Shown one piece after another: positions 7,749 through 17,062 of a stretch of 64,000 nucleotides of DNA (position 1 is its first letter; every line of letters starts with the position of its first letter). This DNA is from Nostoc spongiaeforme FACHB-130 (GTDB lineage: Bacteria > Cyanobacteriota > Cyanobacteriia > Cyanobacteriales > Nostocaceae): positions 18,525 through 82,524 of the forward strand of contig NZ_JACJTB010000031.1 in the NCBI RefSeq assembly GCF_014698475.1, given 5' to 3'. The notes beneath the pieces are model-generated. The model searched no databases and was not told where the DNA came from. It saw nothing but the letters and a program-made list of their open reading frames with translations. Position numbers and translations under genes: made by a program.

Positions 7749-8813
7749 TCAAATAATCATCTCACGAATCGCAGATGCTGTTGCAGGGGCTAGTAACACA
7801 CCGTTACGATAATGTCCGGTGGCGAGGAGGATATTGTTAAATCCTGGTAGTTTTTCAATGATGGGGGCTGGGCGACCTTCCGGGCGGGGGCGTAACCCAG
7901 ACCAGGTGCGGGTGATAGTGGCTGTGGCGAGTTCTGGACAAAAGGCGATCGCTTGTTGTTTAACCTCCTCTAATAATTCATCATTAGGAGGGATTTCACC
8001 GCCATCAGTGGGAAACTCCACTGTTGCGCCTATCCAATAATCTCCACCACCTACCGGGACAATATGCACATCATTACAGGTAATCATCGGCTGAAACTCA
8101 GGATTTCCAATTGGATTTGCTAAATGTACTTGTAATGCTTGTCCAAGAACGGGGCGGATATCAACTTTTTGGTTTAACTGGGCGGTTAGAAGTGTAGAAC
8201 CAAGTCCAGCCGCCACTATCACCCAATCAGCATTTATTTTTCCTGCTGTCGTTTCGACTGATGTTGGTGAAATATTGAGAACATTTACACCAAATTGGCA
8301 AGTTACGCCTTTTTGTTGGGCGGCTGCTACTAAAGCTAAGGTTAAAGCTGTGGGGTCGAGTTGACGGTCTTGAGGTGAATAAACTGCGCCAGTAATTTTG
8401 TCATTATGGACTTGGGGACACATACTCTTGAGTTTCGCCCTGTCCCAAATTTCCAGATTCCAACCTTGGGAGGAGCGAATTTTTACTAGTTTTTCCCAAT
8501 TCTCAAAATTTTCCTCTTCCCAAGACAAATGAAGAATACCCTGACGATTGAAGGGGATTTTACGCCCAGTTAATGCTTCTAGTTCGGGGATTAAGGTTTC
8601 GTAGCGTTCAATGCTGGTTTGTCTTAGCCGCCAAGCTTTACCCTTGATTTTTTGACTAATAGCACCCATCAAAACCCCAAGGGCTGCACCTGTAGAAGCT
8701 TGTGCGGGTTGGTTTTGGTCAATAACGGTAATTTGCAACCCTGTTACTTGACTCAGTTCATAGGCGATCGCGGCTCCAATGACACCACAACCGATAATAA
8801 TTACATGACTCAT
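7749..8813 (-). CDS. thiO: Glycine oxidase ThiO (FAD-dependent)
   Basis: The 354-residue protein is a DAO-type flavoprotein. The dinucleotide-binding GCGVIG is at residues 8-13, the second FAD contact is DWVIVAAGLGS, and the C-terminal substrate-side signature is TRTWSGLRPRPEGRP followed by GHYRNGVLLAPATA. ThiO makes the imine used by ThiG in thiazole synthesis for thiamine. In several cyanobacteria ThiO is fused to ThiG; here the protein stops at the oxidase domain and no ThiG is adjacent. The alpha/beta hydrolase gene follows downstream. A general DAO-family oxidase is the alternative. Confidence 0.88.
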   Translation of the reverse strand: MSHVIIIGCGVIGAAIAYELSQVTGLQITVIDQNQPAQASTGAALGVLMGAISQKIKGKAWRLRQTSIERYETLIPELEALTGRKIPFNRQGILHLSWEEENFENWEKLVKIRSSQGWNLEIWDRAKLKSMCPQVHNDKITGAVYSPQDRQLDPTALTLALVAAAQQKGVTCQFGVNVLNISPTSVETTAGKINADWVIVAAGLGSTLLTAQLNQKVDIRPVLGQALQVHLANPIGNPEFQPMITCNDVHIVPVGGGDYWIGATVEFPTDGGEIPPNDELLEEVKQQAIAFCPELATATITRTWSGLRPRPEGRPAPIIEKLPGFNNILLATGHYRNGVLLAPATASAIREMII

Positions 8814-8852
8814 TGCTTGGATATTGAGGAGTTATGAGTTAGAGCCGCCGTG

Positions 8853-8922
8853 AAGTTAAAAGTCAAAAGTCAAAAATCAAAAGGTTTCTTCATTTCAGAC
8901 TTCAAACTTCAGACTTCAGCCT
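8853..8922. repeat. Two blocks of heptamer tandem repeats upstream of thiO
   Basis: Units of AAGTCAA (8853-8887) and TCAGACT (8895-8922) repeat about four times each between thiO and psbQ. The second block is the complement of the TNTGAAG heptamer at 10184. These are STRR-type repeats. Confidence 0.7.
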
Positions 8923-8958
8923 TTTTCTTCTAACTCATAACTTATCATTCAAGAATGA

Positions 8959-9423
8959 CTAAGAGTCTGCTTGTTTGCTACCTTCAGGTAACAGTTGTAG
9001 GAATTTGTCAACATCTGTAAAAGCAGCTTTGTAGTTACTCAAGGCAACTAGACTATTGCCATTACTAGCCGCTTGATCAACTTTAACCAAGTGGGTCAGT
9101 AAATCCTTGGTGATTTGACGAGCTGTAGTTTGGTCTTTGGGTAAAAGATGGGGAGTGATGTAAGTCATGGTCAGCCTAGCTTCTGCCATTGGGCCATGAA
9201 TAAAGTTACCCACCTTAATCCACTCATTTTTTTCGATGAGGTTTTTGAGTTCTGCTGCGCGATCGCGCACAGTCTGAACTTCAGGCACATATTCCTGAAT
9301 TTGGGCAATTTGATCTGCTGTATAAGTTGGAGGTGCAGATGCGACCCCAGGGCCACCACAACTTATCAAGAATGTAGCCAATAATACCAGAATGATTGAG
9401 AAAATCGAGCGTTGACGCGCCAT
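8959..9423 (-). CDS. psbQ: Photosystem II protein PsbQ (CyanoQ)
   Basis: The 154-residue protein starts with a lipoprotein signal: a hydrophobic stretch and the lipobox LISC, with Cys22 as the lipidated residue. The mature part is an all-alpha four-helix bundle, with YTADQIAQIQEYVPEV and YITPHLLPKDQTTA typical of cyanobacterial PsbQ. It attaches to the lumenal side of photosystem II and stabilises the oxygen-evolving complex. It is monocistronic and divergent from the gene at 9764, with 340 bases between them. Confidence 0.93.
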   Translation of the reverse strand: MARQRSIFSIILVLLATFLISCGGPGVASAPPTYTADQIAQIQEYVPEVQTVRDRAAELKNLIEKNEWIKVGNFIHGPMAEARLTMTYITPHLLPKDQTTARQITKDLLTHLVKVDQAASNGNSLVALSNYKAAFTDVDKFLQLLPEGSKQADS

Positions 9424-9763
9424 AAACTGAACTTAACTTTTTTTAACGTTTGCCAGCTAACAGTGTAATTTTAGATCGCCAAGGTAATTTCTCGTTCTAG
9501 CAAGTAGATGATTTTGCGGAAAATTCTCAGATTTTTTTCAGACTAATCCAACGTCAAACACTTTTCTAATTTATTTAAGTATAATTGCTCATATAGCAAA
9601 AATTTCATACTTCACACTTAATCAATTGTTAAGAAAAGGCAATTTTATAGTTGCGAAATTTAAAACGTATTGATAAGCTGAAACACTAATAAGATAAGCC
9701 TTCTGGCGGTTTTCTGTCGTCGCATTCCCCTTAGCTGACTCAACTATTTAGGAGTGTTTTTTC
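9424..9763. promoter_or_regulatory. Divergent promoter region psbQ / 9764 gene
   Basis: This 340-base AT-rich gap separates two divergent starts. A TATAAT hexamer on the + strand at 9580-9585 is a candidate -10 for the rightward gene, without a convincing -35. No palindromic operator or repeat element was seen. Confidence 0.4.
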
Positions 9764-10195
9764 GTGAACGCAGCTGAACAGGCAACTAACCTTGAACTCG
9801 CCAGCAAGATTGCTACGGTAGTGAATTTATTCAAACTCCAGTTTCCCGACGCGAAATCGGATTTAAAACCTTGGCAGAATGACCCAGAAACCAGAGAATT
9901 AGTTGATCCAGATTCTATAGACATTGGCTTTCACTTTCCTGGAATCAGCAAATCCTGGCGGAGTCGGAGTGTTTTGACTCAAATTCGCTTTCATCAAGAT
10001 CCGATAACAAACTTACGTCGGGCAATTGGTATAGAAGTAGCTGGATTTGATCATCGCGGCGAGGCGTGGCGACTTTCGACAGTGGAAAACTGGAATTTTG
10101 TGGGTGAGTCTCTCCCCTCTGCACAAATTGGCGAACAACTAAAACAATTTTGTCGGCAGATTTTAGAACTGTTTAATGAGAAGTCTGAAGTGTGA
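9764..10195 (+). CDS. Conserved hypothetical cyanobacterial protein
   Basis: The 143-residue soluble protein is not recognised. It starts with GTG, with AGGAG ten bases upstream. Motifs visible are KPWQNDPETRELVDPDSIDIGFHFPG and FDHRGEAWRLSTVENW, with no obvious catalytic set. The last codons (Ser-Glu-Val-stop) are written by a heptamer tandem repeat (units TNTGAAG, 10184-10218) that runs from the coding end into the intergenic DNA. It is divergent from psbQ and converges with a Uma2 gene. Confidence 0.75.
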   Translation: MNAAEQATNLELASKIATVVNLFKLQFPDAKSDLKPWQNDPETRELVDPDSIDIGFHFPGISKSWRSRSVLTQIRFHQDPITNLRRAIGIEVAGFDHRGEAWRLSTVENWNFVGESLPSAQIGEQLKQFCRQILELFNEKSEV

Positions 10196-10218
10196 AGTAT
10201 GAAGTCTGAAGTGTGAAA
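10184..10218. repeat. Five heptamer tandem repeats overlapping a stop codon
   Basis: The units TCTGAAG, TGTGAAG, TATGAAG, TCTGAAG and TGTGAAA follow without gaps. The stop codon of the preceding gene (10193-10195) is in the second unit. Confidence 0.85.
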
Positions 10219-10262
10219 TTCTCTTCTTTAGCCTTCAGACTCATAACTTTCAGCACTTATAA

Positions 10263-11099
10263 CTAAGCATCAGGGTCTTCGCCTAATTCTCGTAAACGGG
10301 CGGCTAAACGTTCAGCGCGTGCTTGGGCAGTTTGGGCTTGTGCCTGTGCAGCTTCAGCTTGTGCCTGTGCAGCCTCAGCTTGTGCCTGTGCAGCCTCAGC
10401 TTGGGCTTGGGCAGTTTCAGCTTCAGCTTGTGCGGCTTCTTCTGGCAAAGGGACAAGATTACCATCAGTATCGTAAAACCGCAGCCAAATGGCTGTTTCT
10501 CTATCTACAGTCCCTTCCCAAGTCCCCAGCCATAAGCCTAAACGCTGACACCATAGCCAGTCGCGTTCATTTGCTGTCAGGGGCTGATAATTTTGATTAG
10601 CATCTAAATGCCAGCCTTGTAAAGAATTTGGGTCAAAGGGGTCATAGACAAAGTAATCTGGGGTGCGGAAGGTTTGTTGATAAATTGCTTTTTTGGTCAC
10701 TTTATCAACCCGCGCCGTAGATGGTGACATTAATTCGACAATGACATCTGGGTAACGGCCGTCTTCTTCCCAAACAACCCAACCTTGTCTGGGGATAGTA
10801 CCATCAACATTCAACACTGCAAAAAAATCTGGGCCGCGAAAATCATTGTTACGTGCTTGGGTACTGCTGTAGTAGATGAACATATTACCACCTGTGTAAA
10901 AGTCATTTCGGTCAGCCCAAGCTTGCTGCAATGACCGAATCAAGACATTCATGGCAATCCGGTGGCGATTTGACTCCAAAGGTTCTCCATCATCAAATAT
11001 TAAATCTGTGGGTGGCATAGGGGGTTGCCAGTCCACAATATCATCTACGATATCAGTCGTTTGGGATGTGATTTCTAAATCTGGCTTACTTACTGTCAT
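10263..11099 (-). CDS. Uma2 family endonuclease-like protein with coiled-coil tail
   Basis: The 278-residue protein has a Uma2 (DUF820) PD-(D/E)xK nuclease fold, visible as PDVIVELMSPSTARVDKVTKK with the Asp, Glu and Lys spacing. The family is greatly expanded in cyanobacteria and its target is unknown. After residue ~215 an Ala/Gln/Glu-rich tail of heptads (AQAQAEA repeated) ends in RAERLAARLRELGEDPDA, a coiled coil. The tail is encoded by a 21-bp tandem repeat at 10336-10419, so its length probably varies between strains. Two other Uma2 genes are in the window. Confidence 0.9.
   Translation of the reverse strand: MTVSKPDLEITSQTTDIVDDIVDWQPPMPPTDLIFDDGEPLESNRHRIAMNVLIRSLQQAWADRNDFYTGGNMFIYYSSTQARNNDFRGPDFFAVLNVDGTIPRQGWVVWEEDGRYPDVIVELMSPSTARVDKVTKKAIYQQTFRTPDYFVYDPFDPNSLQGWHLDANQNYQPLTANERDWLWCQRLGLWLGTWEGTVDRETAIWLRFYDTDGNLVPLPEEAAQAEAETAQAQAEAAQAQAEAAQAQAEAAQAQAQTAQARAERLAARLRELGEDPDA
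10336..10419. repeat. 21-bp in-frame tandem repeat inside the Uma2 gene
   Basis: Four units of 21 bases (three nearly identical, one diverged) encode the heptapeptide repeats of the coiled-coil tail. The period keeps the reading frame. Confidence 0.85.
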
Positions 11100-11139
11100 A
11101 CCAACCCCCTAAAGTAGACTGTCAAAACTTGTGCATACA

Positions 11140-11553
11140 CTAATCATTACCAATTTTGCAGCCACCATCCACGCAGTATGTTGACTGATAAGTAGTATCA
11201 CGTTTGCCAAACAGAGTATAACGATTGTCGCGGATTTGTTCGTAAAACCTATCGCCTGCCCATTTCATCCCCGGTATAGCGCGGTAAGCATCCACAAACA
11301 AACTGCCCATCGGTAATAACTTGCCAATTTCTTCCGCCGCATCACTACCTTGCCAACGCCGTTCCGGGGAATTAGCATCAATCAATATCATTCCTTGTTG
11401 ACAATCTTGGGATGTGATGCCCCATTGTGTAAGTGTGTGTTCATCTTGCATGGAAGCATAAAGAAATAGCGTACCTTGGTCTAAAGTTTCTAAAAATTGC
11501 ACTAAGGTAACGCAGAGATTGCAATTTCCGTCATATATTACGTAATAATTCAT
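11140..11553 (-). CDS. DCC family thiol-disulfide oxidoreductase-like protein (DUF393)
   Basis: The 137-residue protein begins YYVIYDGNCNLCVTLVQFLE. The D-G-x-C-x-x-C motif near the start defines the DCC family, which has a thioredoxin-like fold. The CxxC pair is the likely redox centre. The C-terminal YCVDGGCKIGND has two more Cys, which is unusual for the family and could form a second redox or metal site. It is adjacent to and divergent from an AraC regulator; no electron partner is nearby. Confidence 0.85.
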   Translation of the reverse strand: MNYYVIYDGNCNLCVTLVQFLETLDQGTLFLYASMQDEHTLTQWGITSQDCQQGMILIDANSPERRWQGSDAAEEIGKLLPMGSLFVDAYRAIPGMKWAGDRFYEQIRDNRYTLFGKRDTTYQSTYCVDGGCKIGND

Positions 11554-11625
11554 TTAAATAGCACTTTTTTCGGATTACGCTTTAAGTATATCGTTACACA
11601 TAAATTTCTTATCTCTGCGGTGAAG

Positions 11626-12540
11626 ATGATGCTGGAAGAGACAATTTTAAAAGTTGATTTTACTCAAGAAGATGCTTGTGCAGAAATTTTGCCGCGATCG
11701 CATATAAATTCTAGTTACAATGCTAAATGGGATGGTATTCGTCTAGACATTCATCACCAGCCTGCCCATGAAACCCCAGAACATTCGCCCCAACAACATA
11801 TTATCTCAATTAACTTAGACTATCATCTCCTCCAAACAGAACGAGTTTTAGACGGACGCTTTCAGCAAGAAAATATTTTTCATGGTGATGTCGCCATTAT
11901 TCCCGCCAATACCCCTCATGTCTGCCGTTGGACATCGGAAACTGATTTTCTACTCCTGAGTTTAGACCCTACTTTTTTCAATCAGATTATCTTAGAATCT
12001 GTTGATTTACAAGGTGTGGAGTTAACACCCTACTTTGCTGCACCGGAACCGTTAATTCAGCAAATAGCTTTAGCACTGAAGTCAGAATTAGAATCAGGTG
12101 GTGTCGGTAGCCAACTATATATTGAGTCTCTCAAAACTACACTCTGTGTTCACCTACTAAAACACCACTCAGCCGCCAGTAATAAAGTCCCGCAGTTGGT
12201 GAATCACAAAGGTCTTTCGCCCAGAAAGTTACGTCAAGCTGTTTCATACATCCATGACAACCTCGAACGGGATTTGACATTAACGGAAATTGCTGCGGTT
12301 GTGGGGATGAGTATGTATCATTTTTCCCGCTTATTTAAACAATCTACAGGTCAAGCACCCCATCAATATGTGATTAATTGCCGAATTACTAAAGCAAAAA
12401 AACTTTTAACTGGAACTGAAAAAACAATCGAACAAATTTCAGAACAAGTTGGTTTTCAAAGCCAAAGTCATTTTACCAATGTCTTTCGCAAGTTTATGGG
12501 GATAACACCAAAAGCATACAGAGAGCATGTAAAAATTTGA
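11626..12540 (+). CDS. AraC family transcriptional regulator
   Basis: The protein has about 304 residues. The N-terminal half is a cupin-like sensor domain (HGDVAIIPANTPHVCRW). The last ~100 residues contain two helix-turn-helix units: LTLTEIAAVVGMSMYHFSRL and IEQISEQVGFQSQSHFTNVF, followed by GITPKAYRE. This is the classic AraC DNA-binding domain. GTG at 11620 or ATG at 11629 are alternative starts, and none has a clear Shine-Dalgarno. It is divergent from the DCC-family gene, which could be its target. The inducer is unknown. Confidence 0.9.
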   Translation: MMLEETILKVDFTQEDACAEILPRSHINSSYNAKWDGIRLDIHHQPAHETPEHSPQQHIISINLDYHLLQTERVLDGRFQQENIFHGDVAIIPANTPHVCRWTSETDFLLLSLDPTFFNQIILESVDLQGVELTPYFAAPEPLIQQIALALKSELESGGVGSQLYIESLKTTLCVHLLKHHSAASNKVPQLVNHKGLSPRKLRQAVSYIHDNLERDLTLTEIAAVVGMSMYHFSRLFKQSTGQAPHQYVINCRITKAKKLLTGTEKTIEQISEQVGFQSQSHFTNVFRKFMGITPKAYREHVKI

Positions 12541-12689
12541 TTATTTAATCAACAGAATATGAAAGGTCTGAGTGCTGAGTAAAAAGTAGAATGAATTGCA
12601 CTCAGCCCATAGAGTCTAAAGTCAACCCAGTGTGCTTCGCGTCGGGAACCATACGCTAGTCATGGGGGTTCACTCAGCACTCCTAAAAG

Positions 12690-13481
12690 TTATGTTTTCC
12701 CGCTCACAATTCCTGACCATTGGACTTTTTTCTGTTGTTCACGACGGTAGGAAAAGAAATGTTCAGGAGTTTGGTATGTACAATAAGGGGCGATCGCAAT
12801 TTGTTCGGCACTAATGCCTAAATTTTCTAACTGCAAAGTATTTACCCGCCGCACATCAACTCTCACTTTTCCTGGTTCTGGGTCAGCTAATAAGGGAGAA
12901 TTGGGTAATTCATGTAACGCCTGAACAATTTTTTGGTTGTCATTCTGTGATATAATACTGGCTCCAATTTCCGCAGCTACCTCAACCGATACTTGATAAA
13001 CTTCACCAGCGATCGCCGGGCCAAGGGCAACTCTTAAGTCTGCTATTTTGCTGCCTTGGGCTTGTAATCGTGCGATCGCTTGGGGGACAATCTTCGCCGC
13101 CGTCCCTCGCCAACCCGCGTGTAATGCAGCTACCTGTCCAGTTCGCACATCCCCAATTAATACAGGTGTACAGTCTGCACTGGCTACCCAAATTGCCTGT
13201 AAAGGTTGTTCGGTAATTAAACCATCAGCTAAGGCAAAAGCAGATTCCTCATCGCCTGTAATTTCCCTGACTTGGGAATCAACTTCTTGGGGCGTGAGAA
13301 CTGTATTGCCATGTACTTGTTTTAAACGATACACCGATGCTTCTGAGTGCAGAACGGGAGTTAAATCTTGGGGCGATCGCGGCCAGAACTGGTGAGTAAA
13401 AAAGCCGTGTTGCCAATTTGCTAAAAGACTACAGGTAAGGTATGGCAGTCCTTCCCAATTGCGCCAGTGCCAAGTGTGCAT
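12690..13481 (-). CDS. pgeF: Peptidoglycan editing factor PgeF
   Basis: The 263-residue protein belongs to the YfiH/PgeF family (formerly called polyphenol oxidase or laccase domain). The metal/catalytic set is visible: ASADCTPVLIGD (Cys), VAALHAGWRGTAAKI (His), and PYCTYQTPEHFFSYRRE near the C-terminus. In other bacteria PgeF removes misincorporated L-Ser from peptidoglycan precursors. The start is ATG at 13481; the frame is open five codons further. It is divergent from birA. Confidence 0.92.
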   Translation of the reverse strand: MHTWHWRNWEGLPYLTCSLLANWQHGFFTHQFWPRSPQDLTPVLHSEASVYRLKQVHGNTVLTPQEVDSQVREITGDEESAFALADGLITEQPLQAIWVASADCTPVLIGDVRTGQVAALHAGWRGTAAKIVPQAIARLQAQGSKIADLRVALGPAIAGEVYQVSVEVAAEIGASIISQNDNQKIVQALHELPNSPLLADPEPGKVRVDVRRVNTLQLENLGISAEQIAIAPYCTYQTPEHFFSYRREQQKKVQWSGIVSGKT

Positions 13482-13623
13482 CTTGAACCTAACCAAAAAT
13501 AAAGGGTATTGAGTATGAGGTTTTGGGTATTGGGCATTAAAAATTTTTCTACTCCCTACTCCCTATTCCCTTTTATCAAAATCAGCCAATTAATGTTAAC
13601 TTGAACAACGGTATTTGCGGTTC

Positions 13624-14448
13624 ATGTCTGTGGAATTTGATCGACAAAAGTTAGAATTAGCATTGCAAGCAGGAAGAAACGGGGAAAATTCATCATTTTC
13701 GCTACATATTTTTGATCATCTTGCTTCCACTAATCAAACCTTGTGGAATTTGTTAGCGCAGGGGGCAGAATCTTGGTCTGTGGTAATTGCCCAACAACAA
13801 ACCGCAGGTAGAGGACAATGGGGACGACAATGGATTTCTCACCCTGGTGGGCTATACCTTTCAGTGGCGATCGCCCCTAAACTAGAAGCTAGTGCCAGTT
13901 ATCAACTAACTTTAGCTAGTGCTTGGGGTATAGCTAACCAACTGCGCTGTTATGGCGTGGATGTGGGAATTAAATGGCCTAATGACCTAGTTTTAAATGG
14001 TCGTAAATTAGGCGGCATTTTAACAGAAACCAAAATCAATCATGGCTATATTCATCAAGCAGTAATTGGAGTTGGCATTAACTGGACAAACCCAGTACCC
14101 GAAACGGGAATTAACCTCGAAATGTGGCAAGCCTGCTACGCTACCAAACCGATTTCTTGTCTGGAAACTCTCACTTCCATCGTTTTACGGGGGATAGAGT
14201 CCGGTATGAAATGCCTTGTTAAAGAAGGAATAAATATACTCTTGTCTCGCTATTTGGAATTACTCACCAATGTGGGTGACAAAGTATGTATTAATGATTT
14301 GGCAGGCACTGTAGTCGGCGTTACTTCTCAGGGTGAATTACGTATTTCTCTGGAAACTTATGATACAACAGACATAAAAACAACAGAACTTTATATTGAA
14401 CCCGGTACAATCAGTCTGGGATACCGTAAATCTTCTGTCCCATTATAG
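13624..14448 (+). CDS. birA: Biotin--[acetyl-CoA-carboxylase] ligase
   Basis: The 274-residue protein is a class I biotin ligase without the N-terminal DNA-binding domain, so it should not act as a repressor. The biotinyl-AMP loop is QQTAGRGQWGRQW. The lysine-bearing motif is IKWPNDLVLNGRKLGGILTE, and the C-terminal SH3-like cap ends in LYIEPGTISLGYR. It attaches biotin to the BCCP subunit of acetyl-CoA carboxylase, needed for fatty acid synthesis. ATG at 13624 is preferred to the upstream TTG. Confidence 0.94.
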   Translation: MSVEFDRQKLELALQAGRNGENSSFSLHIFDHLASTNQTLWNLLAQGAESWSVVIAQQQTAGRGQWGRQWISHPGGLYLSVAIAPKLEASASYQLTLASAWGIANQLRCYGVDVGIKWPNDLVLNGRKLGGILTETKINHGYIHQAVIGVGINWTNPVPETGINLEMWQACYATKPISCLETLTSIVLRGIESGMKCLVKEGINILLSRYLELLTNVGDKVCINDLAGTVVGVTSQGELRISLETYDTTDIKTTELYIEPGTISLGYRKSSVPL

Positions 14449-14531
14449 GTTTGTTATGAATTTAGCTCTTTGGGCAAGACAAACCACTGGCATCATCTCT
14501 TGAGGCAAATTTAAAATAACTGAGAGAACCA

Positions 14532-16142
14532 ATGACGCAGCGCAATACATCTGCCCATAATCCCTCCCAAGGCTCGAACCAGCAAGGTATGACCAAAAAA
14601 CGTTTTGTATCTACCCTGCCAGCCCAGAGTCTCTGTTTACTAAGTAGCGTTAGCTTGCTTAGTGGTGGCTTCGTTTTTGCCCAAACAGAAACATCCATCG
14701 ATAACATTGTTCCTGTAGAAAATTCCCAACCAACAGGTAAAACAAATTTCATCAAAAAAGATATTGTTATCCCAGCAGCCCCCAAGGCGCAGTCGGAATT
14801 TTCCCAAAGACGAGCTAACCTCAACCAAAGACTCCGCAAACCAGAGGTTGCACAATCCAAAGAGCCTGTTAGAAAGTCAAAACCGCAAGCTGAAGCAGCC
14901 GTTGAGCCAGTTTTTACAACTCGGCAGGAACGTACCCCAACACCAACTGCACAGCCAAAACCATCCAGTGTCCGCACCGCTAAACCCAAGCTGGAGGTTA
15001 CTCAACCAAGCGCCAGTGCCAGAGAAGAGGTAGTTAAACCAGTAGCGCCGCGCACTGTACCAGAAAAACTTCCCAAAGTTGCTCAACCGGTTAATAACTC
15101 TAACAGCACAGTTGAAGCCACAACTGGAAAAGTTAAAGATTCTAACAACGCCTACATTGACTCCAACAATTACGGCACTGAGGCGACAAATACTTATCAA
15201 GCACCCAATTCTGTAATCATCACAGAACGTTCTAGTGGTTGCCGCACAATTTTGCCATCTGGACAAGCTATATCCCTCGGTTTTTGTAACCAAGCTCAAC
15301 CTGTTGGTAATCAGCGTGTCGCTAACTCTGAAAGCAAACCTGCCCCCACTTGGCTGAAAAAAAGTCAAAATGCTCAGTTAGCTACTGTTCCCTTAGCGCG
15401 GCCTATCAATAGTACTGGTAAAACCCCTACAACTCGTGTTGCTTCTAGTGGTGAAGTCAAGACAGCCTTTAGTCCCAATCGCTTTATCCCCAATCCCAGC
15501 GATTTTGGTGCAACCAAAGTTAGCGCCACACCCGTTGCACCCAGCGCCGGTGCTTTACCTCCACCAACAATCGAAGGAAACTTAGCACCCCGTGTCAGTA
15601 CTGTGGCTTACGATATTCCTTTAGCCTCCGTTCTGCCCCAAATTCCCTTTACAAATACCATTGCCTATCGTGGTGGTACAGGTATCAGCTATCCCTTATC
15701 TGTTCCAGCCACAATTACATCGTTGTTTGGTTGGCGAATTCACCCAATTACGGGTAATCGTCGTTTCCATGCGGGTACAGATTTAGGTGCGCCGATGGGT
15801 ACACCAATTTTGGCGGCGGCTAAAGGTCAAGTAGAGACAGCTGGTTGGGTTGGTGGTTATGGCTTGACAGTGATTTTGAATCATAATTCTGCCCAACAAA
15901 CTCTTTACGGTCACATGTCCGAAATCTTTGTCCAACCTGGTCAAGAGGTAGAAGCAGGAATGGTGATTGGCAGAGTAGGTAGTACAGGCAACTCTACAGG
16001 GCCACACTTGCACTTTGAAGCGCGTCAATTGACCCAGGATGGATGGGTGGCTGTTGACCCCAACGGTCAGTTACAAGCAGGTCTGAGTCAGTTGTTAAAC
16101 TCCATTCGCACAGCCCAAGTGGGTGGCGACTCAGGAAGTTAA
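14532..16142 (+). CDS. M23 family metallopeptidase (LytM/peptidoglycan endopeptidase)
   Basis: The 536-residue exported protein has a delayed hydrophobic signal near residues 30-55 (LLSSVSLLSGGFVFAQ). A long Pro/Lys/Thr-rich, low-complexity linker runs to about residue 380. The C-terminal M23 domain has the zinc ligands HAGTDLG and HLHFEA, so it should be active and not a degenerate activator. It is expected to cut peptide cross-links in the periplasm, during cell division or septal junction formation. The gene ends in a long hairpin before the convergent ribE. Confidence 0.92.
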   Translation: MTQRNTSAHNPSQGSNQQGMTKKRFVSTLPAQSLCLLSSVSLLSGGFVFAQTETSIDNIVPVENSQPTGKTNFIKKDIVIPAAPKAQSEFSQRRANLNQRLRKPEVAQSKEPVRKSKPQAEAAVEPVFTTRQERTPTPTAQPKPSSVRTAKPKLEVTQPSASAREEVVKPVAPRTVPEKLPKVAQPVNNSNSTVEATTGKVKDSNNAYIDSNNYGTEATNTYQAPNSVIITERSSGCRTILPSGQAISLGFCNQAQPVGNQRVANSESKPAPTWLKKSQNAQLATVPLARPINSTGKTPTTRVASSGEVKTAFSPNRFIPNPSDFGATKVSATPVAPSAGALPPPTIEGNLAPRVSTVAYDIPLASVLPQIPFTNTIAYRGGTGISYPLSVPATITSLFGWRIHPITGNRRFHAGTDLGAPMGTPILAAAKGQVETAGWVGGYGLTVILNHNSAQQTLYGHMSEIFVQPGQEVEAGMVIGRVGSTGNSTGPHLHFEARQLTQDGWVAVDPNGQLQAGLSQLLNSIRTAQVGGDSGS

Positions 16143-16206
16143 AAAGTAAAAAGTAAAAGGCAAAAGATTTTTCTTTTTACTTTTGCCTTTTTACTTTTAC
16201 TTTTTA
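16141..16206. terminator. Bidirectional hairpin between M23 gene and ribE
   Basis: A-rich heptamer-like repeats (AGTAAAA units plus GGCAAAAG) are followed by their near-complement (CTTTTGCC and TTTTTAC units). This makes a long imperfect stem that fills the whole gap between two convergent genes, with T-runs on both strands. Confidence 0.75.
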
Positions 16207-16884
16207 CAAATATCCGTGTTCTGCTAAAAATGTCGGGGTAATTTCATTAAATCCAGTCTCATCGGATGATGTTGACTGTTTTTTGCCAGGGTAAAGAAAT
16301 TTTTCCACGTATTTGCCGAGAATATCCCCTTCTAAATTTACCCAACTGCCAGGGACAAGATAGCTGAGATTGGTGTCAGCGTAGGTGAGGGGAATCACAG
16401 CCACAGTAAATTGCGACAGTTCTGGTTCGTAGGCGGCTACCGTGAGACTGATGCCATTGACCGCAATGCTGCCTTTAGGGACAATATACCGCGCGATCGC
16501 TTCAGGTGCAGTAAATGTCATTTCCCAAGAAGTCGCCGTCTGTTGGGCTGTAAGTAATCGACCTACTCCGTCTACATGACCCATGACAAAATGACCGCCG
16601 ACTTTACTACCCACGCGCAGCGAAGCTTCTAAATTCACATAACTTTGTTTTGTTTCTTCTAGACCTAATGTAGTGCGGCGCAGCGTTTCTGGAGAAGCTG
16701 TGGCTATAAACCCATCTTTTAAAATTTCTTCAACAGTCAAGCAAACCCCATCTACAGCCACGCTGTCACCGTAAGCTAAATCCTGCATAATTACATTAGA
16801 TGACTGACTCACACAAGTAATTTGCCAAGAATCGCCCCCTAGGGGTTTGATTGTTCCTAAACTTTGGACTAATCCTGTAAACAC
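16204..16884 (-). CDS. ribE: Riboflavin synthase (alpha chain)
   Basis: The 226-residue protein has the two tandem lumazine-binding barrels of riboflavin synthase. The N-terminal signature is MFTGLVQSLGTI, VDGVCLTVEEI is in barrel 1, and the matching GHVDGVGRLL and VNGISLTVAAYE are in barrel 2. It dismutates two 6,7-dimethyl-8-ribityllumazine molecules to riboflavin. The start codon is GTG at 16884. The bifunctional nuclease gene at 17222 is divergent from it. No FMN riboswitch was recognised upstream. Confidence 0.95.
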   Translation of the reverse strand: MFTGLVQSLGTIKPLGGDSWQITCVSQSSNVIMQDLAYGDSVAVDGVCLTVEEILKDGFIATASPETLRRTTLGLEETKQSYVNLEASLRVGSKVGGHFVMGHVDGVGRLLTAQQTATSWEMTFTAPEAIARYIVPKGSIAVNGISLTVAAYEPELSQFTVAVIPLTYADTNLSYLVPGSWVNLEGDILGKYVEKFLYPGKKQSTSSDETGFNEITPTFLAEHGYL

Positions 16885-17062
16885 GGCTGTTCTGTGAAAC
16901 TAACTCTATTTATTGCCTAATTTTGCCGAAAATCAACTGGTATTTCTTACAAGAATGCAAGACATTTTAAGTATAATTTCTGACTGTTTTTATTATAAGG
17001 TTGATAACACATTCACCTCTTTCTCAAGGCATACTTGGTTAAGAAGGTTATTGTCTAGGTAG

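Noticed and set aside
12541..12689. Possible gene or regulatory RNA between the AraC gene and pgeF
   Set aside because: Only repeat-like fragments (GTGCTTCGCGTCGGGAAC) and no ORF or stable structure were found.
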